From contig CACHPL010000001.1 of the NCBI GenBank assembly GCA_902581795.1, positions 1 to 64,000 of the forward strand: DNA of 64,000 bases. The letters run 5' to 3'. Shown here in pieces: positions 17,376-25,250 of this stretch. The notes under the pieces were generated by a model. The model made no database searches, was not told where the DNA came from, and worked only from the letters and a program-made list of their open reading frames with translations. Numbering within the stretch: position 1 is the first letter of the stretch; every line of letters begins with the position of its first letter. Made by a program: the position numbers and the translations under genes. The DNA comes from an uncultured Pelagibacteraceae bacterium. GTDB lineage: Bacteria; Pseudomonadota; Alphaproteobacteria; Pelagibacterales; Pelagibacteraceae.

Positions 17376-18833
17376 ATGCTTTCATCAATAAGAAAATTCT
17401 CTAAATCTTTTTTTGCAAAGATATTTATAGCTATAATTGCTTTACCTTTTATCCTTTGGGGAATGGGAGATGTTTTTACATCTGGAAAACAAAATGTATT
17501 AGCTGAAATTAATGATAAAGATAAAATTAGCACAAAAGAATTTATAACATATGTTCAAAGAGTTAATATCAAGTCTGAAGAAATTAAACTTTTAGGAAAA
17601 TCAAAAGTTTTAGATCAAATATTGACAAATTTTATTAGTGAAAAAATTATATCGCTTGAAACAAATAACAAAGGTCTTCAACTAACTGATAGAGGAATAT
17701 TAAAAATATTATTAAGCGATAAAGAGTTTCAAAAAGACGGTAAGTTTTCAGAAACTAAATATGAAAAGTTTATGATCGAAAGTGGATTTACTAAACCAAC
17801 ATATGAGAAACGAATAAAAGATATGGAACTCAAAGGACAACTACTAACTTTTTACAGTGGAGGAATTAAGCTACCAAAGTTTATTATTAATGAACAATTT
17901 AACAAGGAAAATACAAAAAAATCTATTGAATATTTAGACCTAAGTCAAATTTATAATAAAAAAATAATACCTGAAAAAGATATAAAAGAATTTTATGATA
18001 AAAATAAAAAATTCTTTACAGAAAAATATAAAAAATTTAAATATTTAGAATTAACAACTGAAATCTTAACAGGCAAACAATCTTTGGATGAAAGTTATTT
18101 TATAAAAATAGATAAAATTGAAAATGATATATTGGACGGAAAAAGATTTGATTCTATAATTCCTGAAGCACAAAAAAATATTAAAATTATTGAATTCGTC
18201 AATTCTGATAAAATTTTTGAAAATGGTAGTGAACTTAATGAAATTGAGGATGGAATTTTTGAAAAAATATTTGAAATAAAAAATAAAAATAATACTGAAT
18301 TAATCACCTTGAATGATAAATATTTCATAGCAGAGATTATTGAAGAAAAAGAAGTTGCCACACCACTAAAGGATCAAAATTTAAAAAAAACTATTACGTC
18401 GCAATTAAAAATAGTTTCAATGATTGAAGAAAATAAAAAAATCACAAATAAAATAAAAAATAATGAATTTGATAAGAATAAAATGATTGAATTTTCAAAA
18501 AAGAATAATATTGAATTTAAAAAAGCTACAATTAAAAATATTAGAGATGACAAACAATTTGAAATTAATTTAATAAATCAAATTTATAAGTACAATAAAG
18601 GTCAAATATTTATTATTTCTGACAGTTTGATGAAAAAAAATTATTTAGTTGTTATTACAAACGAAGTTAATCCTGATATTGATACAAATTCAGACATTTA
18701 TAAAGCTAATTTGATTAAAACAAATTCTGAGTATATAAAAAAAGTTTATCAATCATATGATGTATATATAAATTCTAAATACAAAGTTAATGTCAATGAC
18801 AATGTATTTGAAAGAATAAAAAATTCGTTTTAA
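17376..18833 (+). CDS. PpiD/SurA_N-type periplasmic folding factor
   Basis: Membrane-anchored periplasmic chaperone-like protein of 485 residues. A short basic cytoplasmic start is followed by one transmembrane helix (about 13-32, ending LWGMGDVFTSG) and a Lys/Glu-rich periplasmic part. The segment 40-190 resembles the SurA_N_3 domain of PpiD (ISTKEFITYVQRV, LLSDKEFQKDGKFS). The parvulin-type isomerase core near 210-330 is hard to recognise and its motifs are weak, so isomerase activity is doubtful. The position between tpiA and trpE is the usual one for this gene in alphaproteobacteria. It overlaps trpE by one base. Confidence 0.85.
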   Translation: MLSSIRKFSKSFFAKIFIAIIALPFILWGMGDVFTSGKQNVLAEINDKDKISTKEFITYVQRVNIKSEEIKLLGKSKVLDQILTNFISEKIISLETNNKGLQLTDRGILKILLSDKEFQKDGKFSETKYEKFMIESGFTKPTYEKRIKDMELKGQLLTFYSGGIKLPKFIINEQFNKENTKKSIEYLDLSQIYNKKIIPEKDIKEFYDKNKKFFTEKYKKFKYLELTTEILTGKQSLDESYFIKIDKIENDILDGKRFDSIIPEAQKNIKIIEFVNSDKIFENGSELNEIEDGIFEKIFEIKNKNNTELITLNDKYFIAEIIEEKEVATPLKDQNLKKTITSQLKIVSMIEENKKITNKIKNNEFDKNKMIEFSKKNNIEFKKATIKNIRDDKQFEINLINQIYKYNKGQIFIISDSLMKKNYLVVITNEVNPDIDTNSDIYKANLIKTNSEYIKKVYQSYDVYINSKYKVNVNDNVFERIKNSF

Positions 18834-20290
18834 TGAAAATAAACACAACTTTAAACACATTTAAAAAATTACATAAAAAAAAACAAAATCAAATAATTTA
18901 CTATTCAAATAGTTGTAAAAATTATAGTTTTGTTGAAAATCTTTATAAATTTATTCTTGCTAAAAAAAATAGTTTTATATTTGAGTCAGTTGAAAAAGGC
19001 ACTATTAGAGGCAGATATACAATAATCGGTTATAATCCTGACAAAATTTATGATATTAAAAATAAAAAAATAACTGAAGATAATTTTAAATCAAAAAAAA
19101 TCATTAAAAAAGACGTTCTTAAATATTTGAATGAATTATTAAATAATTTTAAAGTAAAATCATTAAAGACATTGCCTAGAATGTCGTCAATGTTAGTGGG
19201 ATATTTTTCTTACGATATAATTCGTTTAATTGAGAAAATTCCCGATAAATGTAAAAATGATATTGATATTCCTGATATACGATTAATTAGACCAAGAAAC
19301 CTAGTAATATATGACAATGTTAAAAAGAAAATTTTTTTTCTAAGAAACGTATTTAAAGATGAAGGTATAAATGATTATAGAGAAGAATATGAAAAAATAA
19401 AAAAAGAATTCAATGAATTACGATTCTTCGGAACTATTCGACTTCCATCAAATTTTCACAAAAATAGAAAAAAAACAAAAGTAAAATCAAATATTACAAA
19501 ATCTAAATTTAAGAAAATCGTCAATAAAGCAAAAAGCTACATTAAAAAAGGAGATATTTTTCAAGTTGTTTTAAGTCAAAGGTTTGAGGTTAATATAGAA
19601 AAACCACCTCTTGAAATATATAATAAATTGAGAATTCTTAATCCCTCTCCTTTTATGTTTTATTTTAACTTTGGTGACTTTCAAATATTGGGTAGTAGTC
19701 CAGAAATTTTAGTAAGATTAATAAATGGTGATGTAACTATTAGACCAATCGCTGGTACGAGACCTAGAGGCGTAAATAAAATTCAGGATAAAAAATTTAC
19801 CTCTGAATTATTAAAGGACCCCAAAGAACTTGCGGAACATTTGATGCTTTTAGATCTTGGAAGAAACGATGTTGGTAAAGTATCTAAAAAAAATACTGTA
19901 AAAGTTACTGAAAAGTTTAAAGTCGAGAAATACTCACATGTGATGCATATAGTTTCAAATGTAATAGGGAAAATAAGAAATAACTTGTCCCTATTTGAAA
20001 CTTTTTTGTCAGGCTTTCCTGCTGGAACGGTAAGCGGTGCACCCAAAATTAGAGCAATGGAAATAATTGATGAATTAGAAAATTCTAAAAGAAAACTTTA
20101 TGCTGGTGGCATTGGATATTTTACTGCAAATCAAGAATTTGATACCTGTATAGCTTTAAGAACAGCATTAATTAAAAACAAAAAAATCTATGTCCAATCT
20201 GGAGCGGGCATAGTTGCTGACAGTAGTCCAAAGAATGAATATGAGGAAACGGTAAACAAAGCTAAAGCTTTACTTAAAGCAATAAATTAA
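18833..20290 (+). CDS. trpE: Anthranilate synthase component I
   Basis: Chorismate-binding large subunit of anthranilate synthase, first step of tryptophan synthesis. The 485 residues carry chorismate-site motifs IAGTRPRG, LLDLGRNDVGKV, HIVSNV, GFPAGTVSGAPK and YAGGIGYF in the C-terminal two thirds. An N-terminal ESVEKG stretch matches the Trp feedback-binding region. It overlaps the ppiD-like gene by one base, and trpG follows with no gap. No attenuator lies in front, so classical trp attenuation at this point is unlikely. Confidence 0.96.
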   Translation: MKINTTLNTFKKLHKKKQNQIIYYSNSCKNYSFVENLYKFILAKKNSFIFESVEKGTIRGRYTIIGYNPDKIYDIKNKKITEDNFKSKKIIKKDVLKYLNELLNNFKVKSLKTLPRMSSMLVGYFSYDIIRLIEKIPDKCKNDIDIPDIRLIRPRNLVIYDNVKKKIFFLRNVFKDEGINDYREEYEKIKKEFNELRFFGTIRLPSNFHKNRKKTKVKSNITKSKFKKIVNKAKSYIKKGDIFQVVLSQRFEVNIEKPPLEIYNKLRILNPSPFMFYFNFGDFQILGSSPEILVRLINGDVTIRPIAGTRPRGVNKIQDKKFTSELLKDPKELAEHLMLLDLGRNDVGKVSKKNTVKVTEKFKVEKYSHVMHIVSNVIGKIRNNLSLFETFLSGFPAGTVSGAPKIRAMEIIDELENSKRKLYAGGIGYFTANQEFDTCIALRTALIKNKKIYVQSGAGIVADSSPKNEYEETVNKAKALLKAIN

Positions 20291-20860
20291 ATGAAAGTTC
20301 TATTAATAGATAATTATGATAGTTTTACCTATAATCTCTATCACTATCTACTATCTTTCAAATGTAAGGTAGATGTTTTGAGAAATGACAAAATTAATTC
20401 AAAAGAAATATTAAAGAGAAAATATAAAAAAATTGTTATTTCTCCAGGACCAGGAAACCCCAATCAAGCTGGAAATTGTTTAAAAATTGTAAAAAATCTT
20501 TCAAATAAAATTCCTATACTTGGTGTTTGCCTGGGCCATCAAATAATAGGTCAAGCTTTTGGCGGTAAAATAGTTAATGCAAAAAAACTTATGCATGGAA
20601 AAACTAGTAAGATTTCACATAATAAAACTGGAATTTTTAAGGGTATAAAAAATAATCTCGTTGGGACTAGATATCATAGTCTTATAATTGATAGAAAAAC
20701 CCTTAATGAAGATTTTATAATTACTGCTAAAACAAAAGATAATGTAATTATGGGAATTATGCATAAAAATTATAATTTGCATGGTGTCCAATTTCACCCT
20801 GAAAGTATTAGCACTAAAGAAGGTATTAAATTAATCAAAAATTTTTTAAATTATAAATAA
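20291..20860 (+). CDS. trpG: Anthranilate synthase component II (glutamine amidotransferase)
   Basis: Class I glutamine amidotransferase that supplies ammonia to TrpE. It has 189 residues. IDNYDSFTYN is at 6-15, the oxyanion loop is SPGPGNP, nucleophile Cys80 is in GVCLGHQ, and the His/Glu pair is in HGVQFHPES. It is adjacent to trpE (no spacer) and trpD (1 bp). A role shared with folate synthesis (PabA) is possible, since this subunit serves both pathways in some bacteria. Confidence 0.94.
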   Translation: MKVLLIDNYDSFTYNLYHYLLSFKCKVDVLRNDKINSKEILKRKYKKIVISPGPGNPNQAGNCLKIVKNLSNKIPILGVCLGHQIIGQAFGGKIVNAKKLMHGKTSKISHNKTGIFKGIKNNLVGTRYHSLIIDRKTLNEDFIITAKTKDNVIMGIMHKNYNLHGVQFHPESISTKEGIKLIKNFLNYK

Positions 20861-20861
20861 A

Positions 20862-21854
20862 ATGGAAAAAATTATTAAAAAGCTCAAAAATAAACAAAGC
20901 TTGGATTTTGAAGAAAGTAAATCTGCTTTTGAAAGTATGATGTCAGGTAAGATAAGTGAGGAACAAATTCATGACTTTCTAACTTCTTCTTCGGCAAAAG
21001 GGGAAACGTCTAATGAAATAGCTGGAGGAGTGTATGTTTTGCGAAACAAAGCGACTAAAGTAAATGTGCCCGATATTGCAATTGACACTTGTGGTACCGG
21101 AGGTGATGGAAAAAATACATTGAATATTTCTACTGCTGCAGCACTATTACTGTCTAGCTTTGGAGTAAAAGTAGCTAAACACGGTAATAAATCTGTTTCA
21201 TCTAAATGTGGTTCGGCAGATGTATTGGAAAAATTAAACATAAGTATTGCTCTAGGTCCTAAAGAAGTTGAAACGAGTATAAGCAATAACAACTTTGGAT
21301 TTATGTTTGCTCCGACTTATCATTCAGCAATGAAATACGTTGGACCAATTAGGAAAAAAATTGGCAAAAGAACAATATTTAATTTAATTGGCCCTCTAAG
21401 TAATCCAGCAAAAGTAAAAAGACAGGTTGTTGGAGTTTTTGATAAAAAGCTACTTAAAATTTTTGCGGAAGCGCTTAAAAATTTAAATTTAAAAAAAGCA
21501 TTGATAGTAAATAGTCGTGACGGTCTCGATGAAATTTCACCATACTCAATCACAGATATTGTTGAGCTGAGCGATGGAAAAATTAAAGAATCTATTTTAA
21601 ATCCAAAAGATTTAGGTATTAAGGCTGCTAGCTTAGAAAATATTATTGGAAAAGATCCAGAATTTAATGCTGAAAAAATGAGAGAAATATTTCAAGGCAA
21701 AGATAATGACTTTTCTGTCGCTGTTTGTTTGAATGCTGCGGCAGGTTTAATTGTAGCAGATAAATTAAGTTCTTTTAAAGAAGGGTACGAGGAAATGAGA
21801 AAACATATACTTTCGGGGAAAGTAATTAATCATATTACAAAATTAATAACATGA
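20862..21854 (+). CDS. trpD: Anthranilate phosphoribosyltransferase
   Basis: Transfers phosphoribosyl from PRPP to anthranilate. The 330 residues contain the PRPP-binding CGTGGDG (near 77-83), the KHGNKSVSSKCGSADVLE region, FMFAPTYHSAMK, and RTIFNLIGPLSNP. Overlap with trpC is 4 bp (ATGA). It is the stand-alone TrpD type, not fused to TrpG. Confidence 0.96.
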   Translation: MEKIIKKLKNKQSLDFEESKSAFESMMSGKISEEQIHDFLTSSSAKGETSNEIAGGVYVLRNKATKVNVPDIAIDTCGTGGDGKNTLNISTAAALLLSSFGVKVAKHGNKSVSSKCGSADVLEKLNISIALGPKEVETSISNNNFGFMFAPTYHSAMKYVGPIRKKIGKRTIFNLIGPLSNPAKVKRQVVGVFDKKLLKIFAEALKNLNLKKALIVNSRDGLDEISPYSITDIVELSDGKIKESILNPKDLGIKAASLENIIGKDPEFNAEKMREIFQGKDNDFSVAVCLNAAAGLIVADKLSSFKEGYEEMRKHILSGKVINHITKLIT

Positions 21855-22645
21855 GTAATACTTTAGAAAAAATAATTGCTAATAAGAGAAATGATATTGA
21901 AAAATATAAAAAATCTTATAAAATTGAATATCTTACAAACAACATATCTGCATATAAAAATTACTTAAACTTTGAAGAGAAATTAAAAAGCAAAAAAATT
22001 TCTGTTATCGCTGAGATAAAAAAAGCTAGTCCATCTGCTGGGATTATTATGGAAAACTATGATCCTAAAGCAATTGCAAAAAAGTATTTTAATTGTGGTG
22101 CTTCTTGCCTTTCAATTTTGACGGAGGAGAATTATTTTAAAGGAAATTTAGAACATATTAATGAGGTAAAAAAAGAAGTCAGATTACCTATTTTGTGTAA
22201 AGACTTTTTTATTGATCCGTATCAAGTTTATCTTGCAAAAAGCTTTGGTGCAGATGCTATTCTAATTATTTTAGCAGCTATAGATGAAAAAACTTCAAGA
22301 GAGATCTATAATGTCGCTGAGGAATTAAATATAAGTACAATAGTAGAAGTACACACAATTGAAGAAGCAAAAAAAGCGCTTAATTATAAAAATGCAATAA
22401 TTGGTATTAATAACAGAAATCTTAAAACTTTAAAAACAGACATTAAAACAACTTATGACTTACACAAAATCTTAATTGATCATGCCGGTCCTATTGTTTG
22501 TGAAAGTGGAATTAAATCTGAAAAAGAAGTAGAGGACATTCTGAAGAAAACTAAGATAAATAATTTTTTGATTGGTGAATCACTTCTCAAAAATCTTGAC
22601 AAAAAACCTTCTTTACTAGAAAGAATCCTTAAAATAAGCCCGTAA
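21851..22645 (+). CDS. trpC: Indole-3-glycerol phosphate synthase
   Basis: Closes the indole ring from CdRP. The 264 residues form a TIM barrel. Family motifs are VIAEIKKASPSAG (near 53-65, catalytic Lys/Glu), LTEENYFKG, LCKDFFIDPYQ, IVEVHTIEEA, GINNRNLKTL and CESGIKS. It is the last gene of the trp cluster here; trpF, trpB and trpA are not in the window. In many relatives moaC and moeA follow before lexA; here lexA follows after 69 bp carrying an SOS operator. Confidence 0.96.
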   Translation: MSNTLEKIIANKRNDIEKYKKSYKIEYLTNNISAYKNYLNFEEKLKSKKISVIAEIKKASPSAGIIMENYDPKAIAKKYFNCGASCLSILTEENYFKGNLEHINEVKKEVRLPILCKDFFIDPYQVYLAKSFGADAILIILAAIDEKTSREIYNVAEELNISTIVEVHTIEEAKKALNYKNAIIGINNRNLKTLKTDIKTTYDLHKILIDHAGPIVCESGIKSEKEVEDILKKTKINNFLIGESLLKNLDKKPSLLERILKISP

Positions 22646-22677
22646 TTCCTGTCTAATTTGACATTGATATTAAATAA

Positions 22678-22692
22678 GAACTTTTGTAGAAC
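22678..22692 (+). promoter_or_regulatory. LexA (SOS) operator of lexA
   Basis: GAACTTTTGTAGAAC is an exact GAAC-N7-GAAC direct repeat, the alphaproteobacterial SOS box (GTTC-N7-GTTC on the other strand). It ends 22 bases before the lexA ATG. A possible promoter, TTGATA (22664-22669) with TAGAAC (22687-22692) at 17 bp spacing, would place the box over the -10, so LexA should block its own transcription. A further GTTC at 22710-22713 is out of register. Confidence 0.8.
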
Positions 22693-22714
22693 ATAAATGT
22701 ACGAGATTTGTTCT

Positions 22715-23389
22715 ATGCTAACTAAAAAACAAAAAAACTTATTAATTTTTATCAATAAAAAAATCAGATCAACTGGTGTTTCCCCGTCTTACGAGGAAAT
22801 GAAAAATTCACTCAACCTTAAGTCGAAATCTGGAATTCATAGACTAATATCAGCATTAGAAGAAAGAGGTTTTATCAAAAGACTAGCTCATAAAGCAAGA
22901 GCGCTTGAGGTTGTTAAGCTACCCGAAAACGCAAGTGCGCATGATTTATTTAACACTTTCACTCCAAGTGTAATTGAAGGTGGCTTAGATAAAAGCTCAA
23001 GTAAATCTACCAAGGTTTCGGTTTTGGGGTCAATAGCTGCAGGGACACCAATAGAAGCAATACAACATGAAGTTGATAAAGTAAATCTTCCAGCTGACTT
23101 TAATAAAAATGATGATCATTTTGGATTAAAAGTAAAAGGCGACTCCATGATTGAAGCAGGAATCAACGATGGTGATACAGTTATAATAAAGAAAAGTTCT
23201 AACGCAGATAACGGTCAAATAGCGGTAGTTCTTATTGATAATGAGGAAGCAACTTTAAAAAGGATCAGAAAAAAAGGAAATACAATAGCCCTTGAAAGTG
23301 CTAATAAAAAATACGGTACGAAAATATACTCTTCAAAAAGAATTAAGATTCAAGGAAAATTAGTTTCTTTATATAGAAACTTCAATTAA
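22715..23389 (+). CDS. lexA: SOS repressor LexA
   Basis: Transcriptional repressor of DNA-damage genes that cleaves itself when stimulated by RecA. The ATG at 22715 gives MLTKKQKNLL, the conserved LexA N-terminus. An ATG six codons earlier (22697) is just 5 bases after the SOS box and is rejected. Of 224 residues, 1-65 form the winged-helix DNA-binding domain (SPSYEEMKNSL, SKSGIHRLISALEERG). The Ala109-Gly110 cleavage site follows, then catalytic Ser144 in KGDSM and Lys182 in TLKRI. The spacings match E. coli LexA (84/85, 119, 156). The linker (about 70-100) is longer than in E. coli. Confidence 0.96.
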   Translation: MLTKKQKNLLIFINKKIRSTGVSPSYEEMKNSLNLKSKSGIHRLISALEERGFIKRLAHKARALEVVKLPENASAHDLFNTFTPSVIEGGLDKSSSKSTKVSVLGSIAAGTPIEAIQHEVDKVNLPADFNKNDDHFGLKVKGDSMIEAGINDGDTVIIKKSSNADNGQIAVVLIDNEEATLKRIRKKGNTIALESANKKYGTKIYSSKRIKIQGKLVSLYRNFN

Positions 23390-23408
23390 AATAGTTTAAT
23401 TTCAATAC

Positions 23409-24800
23409 ATGGCTTTTATTTGCAGGTTTGCACCCTCACCTACAGGACCTTTGCATATTGGAGGTGTTAGGACCGCACTCTTTAATTGGTTGTTAGCTAA
23501 AAAAAATAAAGGCAAGTTTTATTTAAGAATAGAAGATACAGACAAAGAAAGATCTAAAGAGGAGTTTAAAGCGCAAATAATTAAATCTCTATCTTGGGTC
23601 GGAGTAAAATATGATGATAAAGAATTTATTCAATCAAAAAACATTAATAAACACCAAGAGATAGCTCAAGAACTTCTTACAAAAGGTTTTGCATACAAGT
23701 GTTATTGTTCCGAGGATGAAATTAAAGAACAAAAAGATAAATGTAAGAAGCAAGGTATACCTTATATTTATAATAGAAAATGGAGAGATCCTAAAAATAT
23801 TCAAATTCCAAAAGATATCAAACCAGTTATTAGGTTTAAAAGCAAGATTTCAGGAAATTCTACAATTAAAGATTTGGTCCAAGGAGATGTAAGTATTTCA
23901 AACTCGATTATTGAAGATTTTGTTATTTTAAGGCAGGATGGATCTCCAACTTATCAACTATGTGCTACTGTGGATGATCATACAATGAAAGTTTCACATG
24001 TAATTAGAGGTGACGACCATAAGATCAATACATTTAAGCAAAAGCAAATTTATGAGGCTATGAAATGGAATGTTCCTGAATTTGCACATATACCATTAAT
24101 CCATAGTGAAAAGGGATCTAAACTTTCCAAAAGAGACAAATCATCAACTATTGATGATTATGTTAAAATTGGAATTTTACCTAACGCATTAAGAAATTAC
24201 CTGTTGAGATTAGGTTGGGCACATAAAGATAAAGAGATATTTACTTTAGAAGAAAGTATTCAGCTCTTTGACTTAAAAGGTGTTGGAAAATCCCCTTCAA
24301 AACTTGACATGTCTAGAATACTCTCACTCAATGAACATTATATTAAAAATATGGATGAAAAAATTCTTTTTGATTTTTTAAAAAAATATGCTCAAAATTA
24401 TAAAAAAGCTATTAACTCATCAAAAGAAGACTCAATTATAAAGTCTATCAATTTCCTTAAAAATAAAGCAAAAACCCTTAACGATATTTACCAAAATTCA
24501 CAATATATACTTAATGACGAAGTAAAGATTTCACCAGAGGATATTAAGCTTTTAGATACAAATGCTAAAAAAATTACCGTTGAGTTTCTTGAAGAATTTA
24601 AGAAGATGAAAGCGGTAAATAAAGAAATTCTTGAAAAATTGATCAATAGCTTAATTACTAAACACAAAACTAACTTTAAAAGTGTTGGTCAACCATTAAG
24701 AATTGCTTTGATAGGATCCAGATTTGGTCCTGGTATTTATAATATCATCCTCTCTCTCACAAAAGATGAGGTCATAAAAAGAATTTCTAAAATTAATTAA
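23409..24800 (+). CDS. gltX: Glutamyl-tRNA synthetase
   Basis: Class I aminoacyl-tRNA synthetase that charges tRNA-Glu (and, in many alphaproteobacteria, tRNA-Gln, later corrected by GatCAB). The 463 residues carry HIGG at 16-19, the KMSKS-like KLSKR at 238-242, and the conserved RIEDTD near 40-45. A Cys/His-poor C-terminal helical anticodon-binding domain follows. The lexA-gltX neighbourhood is usual for the class, but comEC, often between them, is missing. If a second GltX exists elsewhere in the genome, this one could be specialised. Confidence 0.96.
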   Translation: MAFICRFAPSPTGPLHIGGVRTALFNWLLAKKNKGKFYLRIEDTDKERSKEEFKAQIIKSLSWVGVKYDDKEFIQSKNINKHQEIAQELLTKGFAYKCYCSEDEIKEQKDKCKKQGIPYIYNRKWRDPKNIQIPKDIKPVIRFKSKISGNSTIKDLVQGDVSISNSIIEDFVILRQDGSPTYQLCATVDDHTMKVSHVIRGDDHKINTFKQKQIYEAMKWNVPEFAHIPLIHSEKGSKLSKRDKSSTIDDYVKIGILPNALRNYLLRLGWAHKDKEIFTLEESIQLFDLKGVGKSPSKLDMSRILSLNEHYIKNMDEKILFDFLKKYAQNYKKAINSSKEDSIIKSINFLKNKAKTLNDIYQNSQYILNDEVKISPEDIKLLDTNAKKITVEFLEEFKKMKAVNKEILEKLINSLITKHKTNFKSVGQPLRIALIGSRFGPGIYNIILSLTKDEVIKRISKIN

Positions 24801-24819
24801 ATTCTTTTACTAATTTAAC

Positions 24820-24848
24820 TTGACGATTTCCTATCATATCTTTATAAA
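24820..24848 (+). promoter_or_regulatory. Sigma-70-type promoter of umuDC
   Basis: TTGACG at 24820-24825 and TATAAA at 24843-24848 with exactly 17 bp between. This is the best promoter match in the window. The SOS box starts 3 bases after the -10, so a bound repressor would cover the transcription start. Confidence 0.7.
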
Positions 24849-24850
24849 AA

Positions 24851-24865
24851 GAACAAATCAAGAAC
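24851..24865 (+). promoter_or_regulatory. LexA (SOS) operator of umuDC
   Basis: GAACAAATCAAGAAC, a second exact GAAC-N7-GAAC box. It lies between the TTGACG/TATAAA promoter and the umuD ATG (4 bases later). This predicts induction of the polymerase V genes when LexA is cleaved. Confidence 0.82.
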
Positions 24866-24869
24866 ATTT

Positions 24870-25250
24870 ATGAAGCTTAAATTACCTTTTTATGTTCACA
24901 AAGTTGGCGCCGGCTTTCCTTCACCTGCAACTGATTACATTGAGGATGATGTTGATTTAAATACACATCTAATAAGTAATCCACCGGCAACCTTTATAAT
25001 AAGGGTGCAAGGTAAATCTATGAGTGACGTTGGTATCTATGACGGTGATTTACTGGTCGTTGATAGAAGTATCAATCCAAAGAATTCATCAACAGTAATA
25101 GCAAATGTTAACGAAGAATTGGTGGTAAAAACATTTATAAAAGGAAAAAATAATAATTACCTAGCTTCTGGTCTAAACAAAATTGAATTAAGTGAAGATC
25201 CTAATGTAATAATTTGGGGAACAGTTACTTATGTCATTCATAAATTATAA
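24870..25250 (+). CDS. umuD: UmuD-type self-cleaving subunit of DNA polymerase V
   Basis: S24-family protein of 126 residues. Its cleaved form joins UmuC to make the translesion polymerase V. The cleavage site is Ala14-Gly15 (GAGFPSPATDY), with catalytic Ser50 (QGKSMSD) and Lys87 (ELVVKTF). The Ser-Lys spacing of 37 equals that of E. coli UmuD. The arm removed on cleavage is about 14 residues, against 24 in E. coli. It has its own promoter and SOS box and overlaps umuC by 20 bp, so the pair is one operon. Confidence 0.93.
   Translation: MKLKLPFYVHKVGAGFPSPATDYIEDDVDLNTHLISNPPATFIIRVQGKSMSDVGIYDGDLLVVDRSINPKNSSTVIANVNEELVVKTFIKGKNNNYLASGLNKIELSEDPNVIIWGTVTYVIHKL

Noticed and set aside
20969-21292. 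107-codon minus-strand frame opposite trpD
   Set aside because: Antisense shadow of conserved trpD motifs.
22697-22714. Earlier ATG for lexA (six extra codons)
   Set aside because: It begins 5 bases after the SOS operator, and the extra residues are not conserved; the ATG at 22715 gives the typical LexA N-terminus.
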